Numbered from the stretch's first letter, positions 37,501 through 49,484 are shown. The stretch is 64,000 nt of DNA from Antedon mediterranea (GCF_964355755.1 NC_092670.1:9297201-9361200); one strand, 5' to 3'. The notes: a model not told the origin generated them from the letters alone. Translations and numbers: made by a program.

Positions 37501-38524
37501 AATAGGCTATTTGTAGTTTTAATAAAGTTAATCACTTTCGCAGAAAAATGTTTTCACTTATAAAAAGACAAAACAAAATTCAACCGAAAACTCATTGGCT
37601 GGTAGTATAGACAATTATACTATTTTTTGCTTTAAATTACAGTTTTTCAGGTAAAATATTATTGCTTTTCGATCCAATGTTTTGTCAAACTATTATGGAA
37701 TATCAAAGTGACATATTATAAACAAAATAGATTTTTTTTCAGGGGGACAATAATTATAACTTTAAATTAAGTACAATTTTTTACAATATGAAAAGATTCG
37801 AAGAAAAACACACAGAAATACAGTGTATTTTATCGAGGTACAATATTGATTGAGGATTAAGCGCAAGACTGATGCAGACTCCTCCTTTTCTGGTATGAAC
37901 CGTTTAAAACAAATGGAATGTAGGGAAATCATCTGTCGTGATTTCTGCCCCTACACAGTATTTGTCCAGTAAATCTTTCCCTTTACTAAATACTTTCCTA
38001 AAATGCCATTTACTAAAGTGCAATGCAATACTGTATAATTTTAAGTGGTTTGATGAAGTGCTAAATTGAACTAAAAAGGAATGAAATTATTTCTCACGGT
38101 TTTATTGTAAGTATTGTAACCACAGCAGCTGCTAGCTACTAAGGAATGTCGGTAAAAGTATGCTTGCGGCCCTGCAGTGACTACGGTCCCTTCCTTCCCG
38201 TTAAGCAATATTACTGTTGATACATACTGTATTGGACAATCAAATTTGCAAAATTATTTTGTTGAAATCATTTCATACCATAGAGGCAACCATGTGGCTT
38301 ATATTGTCATAGCAGTACATGGGAAACACAACGGTAACATTTGTTTACAGTTTTCAAGATTCGCTGGCTGCAGTGCGCATATCAAATTGTCACGTGTTTT
38401 GCAGTCCCGCATTAGCACATAATAATATACTGTAATCTATAGATAAATATGTTATCATCATGAAGGTTTATACCTTCCTTTCACATTTCTAGCATGTTGC
38501 CTGTAATATTGTTAAATACAAGTT
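34511..38524. other. Intergenic DNA without recognised features
   Basis: 4 kb of AT-rich sequence. None of the short frames shows a recognisable domain. Confidence 0.7.
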
Positions 38525-38970
38525 CTTTGTTGCGATTCTGATTCTTATTTGTCCATCTATTATCTTTTTATGTCATCTCTCCCATTTTCTTTTTTGCTGA
38601 TTGCAATTCTGTGTCTCTTTTGTCCATTTATTATCTCTTGGTGTCATCACTCCATGTCTTGTTGTTTGTCTTCCTCGAATTTTTATATTGCTTGGTTGCC
38701 ATTCTGATTCTCTTTTATCTATCTATTACCGTATCTTTTTACGTCATCCTTCCGTTTTCTGTTTGTCATCCTTCCGTTTTCTGTTTATCTTTTTTATTAC
38801 AATTCTGTGACACTTTTGTCCATTTATTATCTCTTGATGTCATCTCTTCATCATTTTTTACTTCCACATCTTCCTTTTCTTGTTTGCCAATCTGTGACTC
38901 TTTTTGTTCGCGATTCTGTGACTCTTTTTATCCGCCATTAGTGTCTCCTTTTGTCCATCTATTAATGTCA
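38525..38970. repeat. Degenerate minisatellite, 75-110 bp period
   Basis: ATTCTGTG(T/A)C(T/A)CTTTTGTCCAT(T/C)TATTATCTC recurs about five times with intervening TGTCATC(T/A)CTCC-TTTTCTT. The 129-codon frame across it (38611-39000) follows from the pyrimidine-rich repeat and is not counted as a gene. Confidence 0.65.
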
Positions 38971-39973
38971 CGCAAAGTTATTTATAATGTATCGAAATAG
39001 AAGATACAAACTGTGCTCCCTTTCCTCCCAATGTATACCACTTTCCCCAGACTGACACTGATGGGAAATATTATTGTTGTTTCAATACTATTGTTATTTT
39101 ACTAATCTGCACATTGTCTGGCCTGTCAGTCAATACAGTCAGTCTAACTCAAGTATAAACAAATCCTTTACTCAGAAGTTAATCTTCAATAACATTCATA
39201 AGGATTTTTTTTTTTTTTTTTGCTTTTTCATGTTCAGCAACATCGGTGCATGATCTGTGACAAATATTAAGTGTCACAATTAAGGGTTACCGGTAGAAAG
39301 CATGACTGTGTGTGCCTAAAGAGGCAATTAAAATGAATATTTATAGTAGCTGTAATGTAATGAGACAAGTTAACACGGTAAATAAATAGAACAAGTCATC
39401 ATACAGCATATGCCTACCATAATGTACTGTTCAAAAAAACGTTGTGCCCTAAAAGTGTTTAAACTACGCGAAAGATTCAAATGATCGAGATCACACATTG
39501 CGTATAAGCTTTACGGGTTTTCCAGTTGGTGCTGTGTACCATTCGCTGTACATTCGGTTCGTTTCGCTGCCATTTTCCTATTCAACGCACACGGTAATTT
39601 CCAACAAATATTTTATGATTTATTTTAGGCATAATGAATGAGTTTAACGTTTAAGTATTGGCACATTAGCATGGAAAGGTTTATTGAAGCGTCAGTTTAG
39701 ATGTTACCACGGTTTCTTAATTTTGATCATAACACTCAATCAAAACTTATAACTTATGGTAGCCACCAAGATATACAAATCAAAATTCTATTTTGATGAT
39801 TTATAAAATATAGAAAAAACTTATCATAGCATATCATGTAATAACCTTTTTTCTGCTCATTTATTTAAAACTTACCTGTACAAACAAAGATATACTAGGA
39901 CATATATAATTGAAAGAAACGATATAAAAAGACAGTATCTATAATGTCACAAAATTCAAATTAGGCCTACTGA

Positions 39974-40013
<40 letters not shown>

Positions 40014-40082
40014 GTATTGTTATTATTATTATTATTGGTATTATTATTATTATTAGTGTTATTATTATTATTATTATTATTT
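39974..40082. repeat. (ATT)n microsatellite
   Basis: About 35 ATT triplets, with a few interruptions (TTAGTATTG, TTGGTA, TTAGTG). Confidence 0.95.
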
Positions 40083-41282
40083 ATCTTTAGTGTATTAACT
40101 TTGACATTGGCCCTGATAAATTATTCTAGAAAAGGAGTTTTTATTCATAATATTGATAATTGTGAATAAATATAATATTAAAATGAAAGTACATTTTTAA
40201 ACAATTGTTTATGTTCGCTTAAGTTTAACGAACTTCCTTTAAAACCTTTTAAATCAAGTGATGCATGTGAGAAGTAGGGAAGCACCTTTTAGAATAGGAG
40301 ACACGCTACTCTAACAGGTAATCTGATTATTTACCTTCTGGCATAGAAAAAATAAATTGTACTTAAACCACTTGGTAATTTATTTCGGTAATATACTTCT
40401 AAAATATTTCTAAAATAGAAAAAAAAACATATTATATGCATTTTACTATGAAGAGAATATGTTGATATAAAGTTACACCACGTAATATAAGTTTGTTAAG
40501 AACTGTTGAGTTTCAATATACTTTGATTGTCCTCAAGAGTGAGAATGAGGAGAGTATTTTTTAAGTAATTTAAAAGTTGTTCTTAAATTAAGCTTCATGG
40601 TTCCATTGAAAGAGGCGAATTTGAATGGAGAGTAATGGTCAGAAAGAATTGATTGTGATTAGACCACGCAAACAAGTGGACCTTTGCTGCTGGTGGACTT
40701 TTGCTGCGGATCAAAATTATAGAAGGCTCACTTTTATCTATAAGTTCGTCTTCGGCATTTTGCATTCTTCATCGGCCTATGGCGTGGCACAAACGTTTTG
40801 TCAATATGATCGTCGAGTAATGCGGTTGAATGAAATGAAACACCCAACGCCACGTGATACAAAATTAATTAACCAAAATTAATAAGAAGAATCCCATAAA
40901 AATAATATTTAATAATTAATCTCAGGCAGTAGCCCTATATCCGCCAAATTTGATTGAAAACAAAAATTTTATTGAGGAGGACTTATGGTTGAAAGATGTT
41001 ACTACCAAATGTGACATTGTCTAGGGAGTTTCTGTAGTTGAATCGCCGGTCACTGCCTTTTAATATAACGTCTGGATCATTTAAAAAAATATTAAATAAA
41101 TTGAATATAACGTGTATACAAAATACTCGAACAATGTTAATATAACTTAATTGGTTTTTCTAAAAGCCGTGAAATGTTTTCTAGTTTATTTGTATTTCAG
41201 TTTACACTGTGGTAATAGTATCGTAGGAATATTTGGTAATGTAGGCCTATCGCCTAGTATTATAAACCACTGAGCACTGAGA
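40083..41282. other. Intergenic DNA without recognised features
   Basis: The 85-codon frame at 40625-40882 (+) resembles nothing I know, and its flanks show no strong splice sites. Confidence 0.6.
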
Positions 41283-41710
41283 ATCGGATTCATTCATTCA
41301 TTCATTCAATCTTTTATTTCGGAAACTCTGGTCCATAGAAAGTAAATTACATATAAATGAAATAAATATAATAAACAAAATTACTACTACTCATCTCAAT
41401 ATGGCATTCCATCTGGAGAGCATCTTCGACTTAACTAACTGCTTATAATCGTTGAGATTAAAATATTTTTGCTTGCATTAAGTCTACACATCAGGCCATA
41501 TATTGATATTCTCAACAATTCATAAAAAGAGGGAATTCTACATTCCATAAACATGAGGCTGGCACTGCAATGTCGAGGTCTTTGCAACAACATTCTTAAA
41601 CCATTATTGTAGCATACCTGGAGAGATCGCAAGGTACCTTAATTATAGTTGCACCATAATGTAGCACAATACATATTTACACAATATGTTCTAAATAAAA
41701 CACATTTCAC
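41283..41710 (-). pseudogene. 5'-truncated LINE: ORF2 C terminus, 3'UTR and (GAAT)n tail
   Basis: The minus strand reads LFRTYCVNMYCATLW, an in-frame stop, then LQVCYNNGLRMLLQRPRHCS, ASLMFMECRIPSFYELL and RISIYGLMCRLN. This is the conserved region downstream of the reverse transcriptase in CR1-like LINEs. A short 3' UTR follows, and the element ends in AATAAAAGATTGAATGAATG with further GAATG units (41283-41320 on +). The stop codon makes it non-functional, and the intact tail shows which end was preserved. Confidence 0.8.
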
Positions 41711-41967
41711 ATTGATAGAACACATACTAAATTTTCTGACCAAGGAGTTGGATTATAAGTCTAATTAACACTAATTCTCTTTATTGTCAAGTAATAGATA
41801 AATGTAATAGATTTTTTTTCTAATGAAAGCTTGCTTTTAATATCACCAAATTGAATTGTTACGAGATTTGGGCAAAGCACAATTAGTAAGTACTTATATT
41901 TAATTTATAACTTTCAAACTAATGAATCCATTCAGCTCACAAAATGTTGTTTTCTCAAATTGGTCAT

Positions 41968-42160
41968 TTAAGCCTTGCCTACACTATAAAACTGTATGTG
42001 ACAAACAAATATGATGTGCTTATATATGGAGGACATGATGATGTATATGTTTCATATTGACAGTTTGTCTGAAATAAAGTTAAATTGAATTGAACTTCTA
42101 TATTTGGGCACACCACTACCATTATTTGGGCACATCACACTTTTTTTGTCAAACTAGTTA
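41968..42160. mobile_element. Hairpin MITE, family A, copy 3, interrupted
   Basis: It begins TTAAGCCTTGCCTACACTAT and retains GGGCACATCACACTTTTTTT, then GTCAAACTAGTT near the right side, but lacks the outer right terminus. A LINE-type tail (GAAATAAAGTTAAATTGAAT, 42070-42089) interrupts it. Confidence 0.6.
42064..42095 (+). mobile_element. LINE 3' tail within family A MITE
   Basis: GAAATAAAGTTAAATTGAAT with a second TTGAA unit is of the same type as the tail at 20568. No coding part is attached. Confidence 0.4.
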
Positions 42161-42965
42161 ATTATTTTATTATTTACTACTATGTCCTAATTAATGTGGA
42201 ACAACAAATAGTAACTTAGTTAAGTTTTTGTTATATGTTCGGAATTGTTACGATTGATGGAAAATTCAGTTATATTAGCAAGCTCGACGCAGTAGTAGTA
42301 GTAGCGTGTTCGTAAAATACTGTAGGCCTACCATGCTGATTCGATTTTAAAATTGATGAATCATTTAGTACACGTTTTATGCTTATCTTTACCTTCTATA
42401 TTAAAGTGGTTAATTAGTACAACTCTTAAATGTCTATTAGGTGCCGTGTTTCATGACTGTCATTGTCAAAATATTTGGCTAAATATTCCCATTGTGAGTG
42501 TTGACCTCGTTCACCTCCCTTCTGACTAAGGGTGATGAAAGTGTGCCTTTCAGGGTTACAAATGTCTATATCTAGTTTTAATATTAACTTGTCAACAATT
42601 TAAAATAAAATAAGTCAATTGTATGTCGTATGCCTATTCCCGCAGTGTCAAGAAGAAATTTTGATTTGTTGTCTTCTTTCTCATTTTCGACAACCCCAAC
42701 AGATTGCCTAAACATTGTTGAAATAAACTAAAACGATTTTCTAAAGAATACGTTCATAATGAAAAATAACGAGAAAACCCACCTTCCTGAAAAAGGGCTT
42801 CGGTGCTTTTATTTCAACTAAAATGAAGTGGTAGGGTGGTTGTTTCTTTTTGTACAATCATTTTTAACAATTAAACTTAACTTAGTAAGTACAGGCCTTC
42901 TAACGTAAACTAAGAACTAAGAAGTGATAAACCTGTCCCATTCAGTATTTAACACAACTCCGACT

Positions 42966-43082
42966 AAAGCCTGTGTGTGATGTGCCCATATATAGTAGTG
43001 CTATGCTTAAATATGGTAGTAAAATGATATCATCACATCATATTTTTTTTCACATAAAGTTTGATAGTGTAGAATGAGCTTA
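42966..43082. mobile_element. Hairpin MITE, family A, copy 4
   Basis: Contains GTGATGTGCCCATATATAGT, AAATATGGTAGTAAAATGAT and the right terminus AAGTTTGATAGTGTAGAATG-AGCTTA. The left terminus is eroded (AAAGCCTGTGTGTGA). Confidence 0.65.
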
Positions 43083-43810
43083 CAAGAACAATTACATTTC
43101 AAGAATCCAAGATTTGATTCGTTGTGAAATAGGAACAGGTATTTTTTATGGTTAACTATTATAAACAAAATTTTCAACTAATGTTTTGCAAAATATGATC
43201 CAAGGGAACATTGTTTCACACAAAAAAAACTTTACAACAACAATACATGATCTTTTAGTTTGTTACTCAAACTTTGCCTTCCTCTCGCCAACTTGTCTGG
43301 CAAACAGTTATTGCCGCTGGCAATACTTCCGTTTGATATAAAATGATATTACTTTGCCTCGATTTTTCAAACGGTTAAACAAATCATATATAAGTATTTT
43401 TACTAAATTTCTTTGTTATTATTATTACTTTGTTTTCTAATTAAAAAATGAATGACAAGATACGTGTTATACTATCAATAGGCTGTCAATGGTATGGCAC
43501 ACTTTCTTAATTTAAATGGAAAACAGGTATAAAGTTGCAGTAAACAAGATGAGTATGCCACCGCAGGATTGAGTGATATATCCGGAGTCTGATGTTTATG
43601 ATGGCATGTCACTTAAAACAACTTGTCAATATACTTACGACACGGATACTTCACTTTCGCATGTGGATACAAGCCTTGACCACAACTTCACATAAAATCA
43701 GTGACCAGTTGAGTAAGGCACGATAAATATTTTCCTTACCCTGGATGATTTTGACAGCTTCTCTAACAAGTTTTTCGTAGAACATAATAACAACCAGCAA
43801 TCAGTTGAGA

Positions 43811-43995
43811 AAGCTTGGTTCCCACTGGCGACCCAACGTAACGCAACGTAAGAAAATTCCCTTCCAATAATTGTGTTTTCCCCCGCCTTTTTGAAATCAA
43901 AGTTTGCAGCACTGTTGCATCATCGGTTCACACTTGAGATTACGCAATACAGAACTTTGCGTCGATACGTCAGCGTTCTAGTGGGAACCACGCTT
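43811..43995. mobile_element. MITE, family B (GTTCCCACT), copy 1
   Basis: The left end AAGCTTGGTTCCCACTGGCG mirrors the right end CTAGTGGGAACCACGCTT. Inner CAACGTAACGCAACGTAAG is also seen in the copy at 56715. The 101-codon frame starting at 43873 overlaps it and is not a gene. Confidence 0.7.
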
Positions 43996-44783
43996 AAAGC
44001 ACGATGGTTGTTTTTCCTATCCTCTCAACAATATATCAGATATGAAAATAGGTTCTGTATGTGTCTTCATCGATGTATTAATGTGTTAATTGACATTGTT
44101 GGGGTAGCCATAGATGAATGTGTACAGTCGAATAGTAGAGCAATGAAAACCGTAACAAATTTCTTTGAAAGAAAGTAGAATAGTTATAGTATCCACAGTC
44201 ACGCATTTTCATAATGTGGAAACTGCCATAGGAATCATATGGTAGTTAATACTATGGCTTCCTTTCGAAAACGACAAAGACGAGGGTCATTAGTAGAGAA
44301 GAGGGTCGATAATTGTGCTCACTTGTTCATACGTTAAAAACGTAACACACTTAAGAAAGCCAGAGATATTTAAAAATGATTAAATTACCAAATTTACGGT
44401 ATCAGCTATCAAAAATAGACACTGATGTACCGATTACACTTTGGTTTATGAATCACTTAAAGAGGTCACATGCTTTGGGCCCAAAATATTCTGAATTTTG
44501 ATTTATTATAACTAAAAAGAAGTTACTATTAAGTCCCAGAAGTTCCTCTTAGGTTTTAGTTTGCCAAATATATCGAGCTGTCAGTTTCACTCACTTGTTT
44601 ACCTTTTTATGAAGTGAAGGTTAAGTAAAACTATACTACCTGTTAAGAAAACATCAGCTTGTTGTTTTATGGTTATGAGTGGGTTTTGTTTTAGGTAGGA
44701 TTTTTAGTTTTCATTGCTTTTCCAAAGTGAATAAATAACCATGGTAACAAACAAACAAAATTTTAAAAATTAATTTTTAGGAA

Positions 44784-44863
44784 GACAATACATCTTTAAC
44801 GCTAACTTAAACTTGCCTAAGTTAGACAATACATCTTTAACGCTAACTTAAACTTGCCTAAGT
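44784..44863. repeat. 41-bp direct repeat, two copies
   Basis: GACAATACATCTTTAACGCT followed by AACTTAAACTTGCCTAAG occurs twice, head to tail, with no differences in the core: a recent duplication. Confidence 0.95.
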
Positions 44864-44963
44864 CTATATATTGTCTCGTCTCGAAAGATGTACTAGGTTA
44901 TTTAAAGTGCACACGAGCAATACGTTTATAGTCAGAGAAGACTCGTTCTATAACCAGGACAAT

Positions 44964-45048
44964 GGAGCGAGTGAGCCTCGAACCTTTGCCGATGTTATGG
45001 CAATGGATTACGGTTCCACTGTCGTAACCACTCGGTCACTCACTCCCA
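44964..45048 (-). mobile_element. tRNA-Ser-like SINE head or pseudo-tRNA
   Basis: On the minus strand GACCGAGTGGTTACGACAGT, a TGGA...TCCA anticodon stem, a long variable arm and GGTTCGAGGCT are laid out as in class II tRNA-Ser. The loop base before the anticodon is C instead of T and the acceptor stem is poor, so it is not a functional tRNA. Confidence 0.5.
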
Positions 45049-45122
45049 TATATTCAAAACCATAATTTCCTTCATTTCCAAATTGATACTGTAACAGCAG
45101 CTTATAATATTACACACATTTG

Positions 45123-46105
45123 TGGCATATTTATTCAAACCACGGAGAAATAATTTGCTTATCGAGCGCGTAAGTTGCAAACGTCAACATAAATACTACG
45201 GATTTACAAAAACAATGAACGAGTCCAATAAACTGTTGACCAATCAAACGCTAAAAATCCGGTTAGAGGGAACACCCATTCACGTCCGTCAACGAATAAC
45301 AGCTTGAGATGTATAATAAGCGATAACTTATCCCGGCCCTTGTGACTAACGTTTCCTTTTTAGTTATAAAACAATTTGCTTACTGTAAAGAATGCCCATA
45401 TGTAAAAACAGTTATTGGAGGATGAACCCACACATTTGATTCTTTTATATTCTTTTATATTGATCGACGGGGCATTACTTTTTTTTTTTGGATCTATACT
45501 ATTAAGGAATAACAATCTGGTAAGTTTTTGTAAAATATTGTTAGGACTGTTGTTATAGCTTTATAATAATCTAAGTTAGTAGAACCACGAATCTGAATTA
45601 GACCCACATTTTTTTAGTGACTTGTAAACTTAATTTGAAGAATTATCCAAATTCTTACAAATCCTTGCTTGCCATAGACGAAATTAGTTGTGCTGCGTAT
45701 ACGACGTTAATGTGTTACATACATATTACGTTTTAGTTAAAGATGTATTGTCCACCTAAAAAAATTGTTTTGGTAAAAATTGACCATTTATTTTGTCATT
45801 TTATATGAGAAAACCTAAGTTTTAGATTTTTTTTAAGGAAGACATTAACTTTATTAAAACTATAAAATAACCTATTCAAAGTCTGATTTAATGTTTTTGT
45901 GGGACAATAGATCTTTAAGAGTAAAGTATTAAAAACGGGGGTGATTGGTAAGAGAATATAATGCAGTCGATATCCCCCACATTCTACTTCCGCGACGGTG
46001 TAGTCTTTGAGTTACCGCCATATAATAATTCCATCTTGGAAAATAAAGTCTAGTTTCATGCGTTCTCTGTGCTGTTCTCCACATACTACAATATTAATTG
46101 CCCAT
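45123..46105. other. Intergenic DNA without recognised features
   Basis: AT-rich; the short frame at 45122-45307 has no family features. Confidence 0.6.
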
Positions 46106-46220
46106 TTGTCATAGGAATATTTTGTAATACAGCATGTGTCTGTGTTAGGATATTTATGATACTAGGCGATACATGTGAATCACGTTTGATGCTGTATTCC
46201 CGAATATTCCTATGATACTG
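46106..46220. mobile_element. MITE, family C (TCATAGGAATATT), copy 1
   Basis: TCATAGGAATATTTTGTAAT followed by ACAGCAT on the left is mirrored by ATGCTGTATTCCCGAATATT and CCTATGATACTG on the right. The whole 115 bp is a hairpin. A related, larger copy is at 61811-62220. Confidence 0.75.
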
Positions 46221-46370
46221 GAAAAAGTACCGAGAATAAATAACATAAACGTGAGAAAACATGAAAATTAACACTATAGTACAATGATTGCGTTTTGGAT
46301 TCTAACCACAGTACTAACGAAGTACAGTATATGAATCGTCTACATTTCCTTCTGGTCACGTCATTATTTA

Positions 46371-46790
46371 CACCTCATGGAACATAGTAAAAGTAGTTAT
46401 GTTCACACATCCATTTTAGTGCTGTCATTACCTTAATGCCTACCTCATGAAACCTAGTAAAAGTGGCATGGTTCACGCTTCCTTTTTAGTGATGTTAATG
46501 CGTAGAACTATCTCATGAAACCTAGTTTAGATAGCATGGTTAAGTTCACGCTTCCTTTTTAGTGATGTTAATGCGTAGAACTATCTCATGAAACCTAGTT
46601 TAGATAGCATGGGTATGTTCTCGCTTCCATTTTTAGTGACGTTAATGTCTAGAATTATCTCATAAAACCTAGTTTAGATAGCATGGGTATGTTCTCGCTT
46701 CCATTTTTAGTGACGTTAATGCCTAGAATTATCTCATGAAACCTAGTTTAGATAGCATGGTTATGTTCACGCTTCTATTTGTACAGTAAT
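46371..46790. repeat. 74-bp tandem repeat array, about six copies, before the LRR-Ig gene
   Basis: The unit begins CTCATGAAACCTAGTTTAGA and continues with TAGCATGG, TTCACGCTTCC, TTTTTAGTG and TTAATGCGTAGAACTAT. Unit starts at 46511, 46584, 46658 and 46732 show a period of 73-74 bp, and earlier copies are more diverged. It ends about 100 bp before the start codon, inside the likely 5'UTR intron or promoter region. Confidence 0.85.
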
Positions 46791-46867
46791 TACCTATAGG
46801 CATACCTCATAAAGCCAATGTCGAATTTTGTGAAAACAAATTAACACGTTTACATTTTTATTTGTTT

Positions 46868-46869
46868 AG
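46868..46869 (+). other. Probable 3' splice site in 5'UTR of LRR-Ig gene
   Basis: A T-rich tract (TTTTTATTTGTTTAG) ends in AG 18 bp before the ATG. The same TAG is the nearest in-frame stop upstream, which fixes the start at 46888 unless splicing adds an upstream ATG. This suggests a non-coding first exon further upstream. Confidence 0.5.
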
Positions 46870-46887
46870 TGCCTACCTGTTCAAAAG

Positions 46888-49251
46888 ATGTCGAAGACGC
46901 TAGCAGGGATATTCGTATTTACGTTTTCATTATCTTTATTGCCATCGCCTTGCAGTACATTATCGTGTAAAACACATTCGTGCATCTACGTTCCCGATAC
47001 ACGTAGGTTAGAATGCGCCAGTTTAACAATGAACTGTATACCAAACGTAAACAGACGGACACTTGCAATGATTGATATAAAAAATAACGTGATAACACGC
47101 TTATCACCGAGAAGTTTTATCAACTATCCAAATCTTGAACAATTGGATCTTAGTAACAATTTAATATCGGCCATTGACCATGGAGCATTTACAGGTCTGA
47201 GAAGACTTCGAACACTTTGGTTGAATTTTAATCGCATTACCACTTTGACCACTAACATGTTTCAATCGATGCCAAATCTTGAAATACTCCATCTAGAAGG
47301 TAATGCCATTGTTTCAATAGACCCAAACGCGTTTGCTGGACTAACTCGATTAAGAGAGATCAATCTTAACGCTAACCGTTTGCAGAACCTGCCAGAAAAT
47401 GTGTTTCATTCTGTACCGACCTTAGTTCGTTTGATGTTAAGTGAAAACCGTTTGAACCTCCCTTCAACGTCACGGATATTTACTGGCCTTAAATTATTGG
47501 TGGATTTAGAACTAGAAGGCAACCATTTTACAAATCTGCCAAATATTAACGGGTTAAGTTCGTTATCTGATCTTGACCTAACCGATAACCAGATTACTGA
47601 CGTTTTGAATAATAGTTTTTCAACTAACTTGGGGCTTCGTGAGTTAAAACTTGCACGTAACAGAATTGTTTCGGTTCAATCTAATGCGTTTACGGGTATC
47701 AACCGCTTACTGGAATTAGATTTAGCATTCAATCTACTAACAAATCTTCCAGATCAGTCTATTAGAAATCTAAGAAGTCTTGAAAGATTGATTTTGAACA
47801 ATAACCAACTTTCGTCTATCGGTAATGACTTCAGTTCTTTTACAAAATTACAAGTCATTAGATTTGATAATAATATGCTCCATGAAATACCAAATCTTCG
47901 GGCGAACACGGCCATGACAAACATAGGGCTACGCATGAATAAACTTACAACGTTTGACCCAGAGAACATCGCCATGATGCCACAATTGACAAGAATAGAT
48001 CTTCGTAATAATTTACTAAATTGCGATTGCCGATTGAAACGGCTTCGCCAATTTTACATAACTCAAGCAGTTCCAGGTTTTGAAATCCCTGTGTGCACAT
48101 CACCTTTGTCGTTGAATGGGCGAAAATTAACGAGTGTTTTAGATTCTCAATTTGTGTGTTACCCTCCAAAGGTTGTAGCGCCACGACGAGTTGTGACAGT
48201 TTCTCTCGGACAACCAGCTATACTCGAATGCCATGGAAGTGGTAACCCAATACCAACAATAACATGGCGACTTCACGATCGCTTAAGATCTTTAGTTACT
48301 AAGCATACACAAAGTGTAAAATATAGTGTCTCGCAGTTCGGCTCACTTCACATAGCTAAGACCGTGCCAACTGATGCTGGATATTATATGTGCCGTGGCA
48401 CAAATCCTGCAGGTGAAGCTCAAGCGGAAGTAAGACTTCAGCTTCGAGCACCACCACCAAAGGGCACGACAGCAAAACCAAGATTGATAACAGCTGCGCC
48501 TAGACCAACTAACAATAAACCGGGATTACCTACTACGCCACATGATGACGTCATCGTTACTTGGAGCGATAGAACACAAATATTGAATTTTCCAAACGGG
48601 CCATTAATTCCTAAAACAAAACGACCAGATTCCACTATCGGAAAAAATAACTCGCATCCAATGGATTCATGCCGACTAAGTTCTGTTCCTATAGTTGCTA
48701 GTGTGGTAGTAACATTTTTTGTAACTTCTTTAGTTTGTACTATTTTAATACTATTTTTCTATAAACAAATAAGGTACTTTTTACATAAATACACGCCTTT
48801 ACGTAGATATAATTCACATATAGGAGTCCGTTTCAATAGCACTGATTCCAGAGATCATAACACTAATCTGACTTCATTTGAACATGTGGAAAACAGCCAG
48901 CTCCCTGAAGGAGTGTATGTCGTTCGTCCAGGGCAAGATGAGGCCTATCATAGCGGTAGCTGTTCTAGTAGAGAAAGCATTGACAGTAAGCCAAGTAACA
49001 GGTACATATTAAGTGATACATTGCCGAGTTCTACCAGCAATAGGTACCTTAGCTATGAAGAAACTAATGCAGTTCAAACGGGCGCCCAAAGCCTAAATAG
49101 TTATTATCGCAGGCCAAATAATCATTATCAGAACTTTAGAATTGCCGAAGAGGATCCAAATTACGCTAGTCTATTTCATCCTCCGGCAGCTCAATCGGAA
49201 AGAGCTAGTCAGGCATTCAGTGGTAGAACCTACATGGATCTTTCAAGGTGA
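46888..49251 (+). CDS. LRR-Ig single-pass transmembrane receptor, single coding exon
   Basis: 787 residues. Order: signal peptide (about 1-26), LRRNT cysteines (C27, C32, C43, C50), about 14 leucine-rich repeats of 24 residues (58-378; LxxLxLxxNxI pattern), LRRCT (C379, C381, C403, C424), one Ig domain (427-519; C448, W460, DAGYYMC with C502), a Pro/Thr-rich stalk, TM helix (601-625) and a 160-residue tail. The architecture matches neuronal or adhesion LRRIG proteins (LINGO, AMIGO and relatives). No FN3 domain is seen, unlike LRRN or LRFN, and the tail is longer than in LINGO. The tail has two YxxL motifs (Y759, Y782) that could serve in endocytosis or phosphotyrosine signalling. The intronless coding region is like vertebrate LINGO genes. 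The exact orthologue is not identifiable by eye. Confidence 0.95.
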   Translation: MSKTLAGIFVFTFSLSLLPSPCSTLSCKTHSCIYVPDTRRLECASLTMNCIPNVNRRTLAMIDIKNNVITRLSPRSFINYPNLEQLDLSNNLISAIDHGAFTGLRRLRTLWLNFNRITTLTTNMFQSMPNLEILHLEGNAIVSIDPNAFAGLTRLREINLNANRLQNLPENVFHSVPTLVRLMLSENRLNLPSTSRIFTGLKLLVDLELEGNHFTNLPNINGLSSLSDLDLTDNQITDVLNNSFSTNLGLRELKLARNRIVSVQSNAFTGINRLLELDLAFNLLTNLPDQSIRNLRSLERLILNNNQLSSIGNDFSSFTKLQVIRFDNNMLHEIPNLRANTAMTNIGLRMNKLTTFDPENIAMMPQLTRIDLRNNLLNCDCRLKRLRQFYITQAVPGFEIPVCTSPLSLNGRKLTSVLDSQFVCYPPKVVAPRRVVTVSLGQPAILECHGSGNPIPTITWRLHDRLRSLVTKHTQSVKYSVSQFGSLHIAKTVPTDAGYYMCRGTNPAGEAQAEVRLQLRAPPPKGTTAKPRLITAAPRPTNNKPGLPTTPHDDVIVTWSDRTQILNFPNGPLIPKTKRPDSTIGKNNSHPMDSCRLSSVPIVASVVVTFFVTSLVCTILILFFYKQIRYFLHKYTPLRRYNSHIGVRFNSTDSRDHNTNLTSFEHVENSQLPEGVYVVRPGQDEAYHSGSCSSRESIDSKPSNRYILSDTLPSSTSNRYLSYEETNAVQTGAQSLNSYYRRPNNHYQNFRIAEEDPNYASLFHPPAAQSERASQAFSGRTYMDLSR

Positions 49252-49252
49252 G
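49246..49252 (+). other. Consensus 5' splice donor overlapping LRR-Ig stop codon
   Basis: The last codons read TCA AGG TGA GA, giving AG|GTGAGA with the TGA stop inside the donor. If used, splicing removes the stop and extends the protein. If not, the protein ends TYMDLSR. Confidence 0.4.
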
Positions 49253-49484
49253 AACGTCAATAGAGTGAAGTTTGATCATCGTTGCACAAGTTAAGTGACG
49301 TGTAGCAATGATCATAATAGCCTAGCTTGAAACCATTCCATCTTTTCAATAGAAGTTGTTTTCCTGCCACAATGCGAGCAACCAGCTGGATTATTCCAAG
49401 AGTGGCAAAGTTACTCAAATGAACAACGTGTTGTTGAACCTTTACGGATAGTTGTCCTACATTATCTTCAGTTAGCTCTTGAAG

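Noticed and set aside
38611-39000. 129-codon hydrophobic frame, multi-pass membrane-like
   Set aside because: Overlaps a pyrimidine-rich degenerate minisatellite, which yields Leu/Phe/Ser-rich translations by composition.
47754-48184. Antisense frames inside the LRR-Ig gene
   Set aside because: Shadows of the clear 787-residue coding frame on the other strand.
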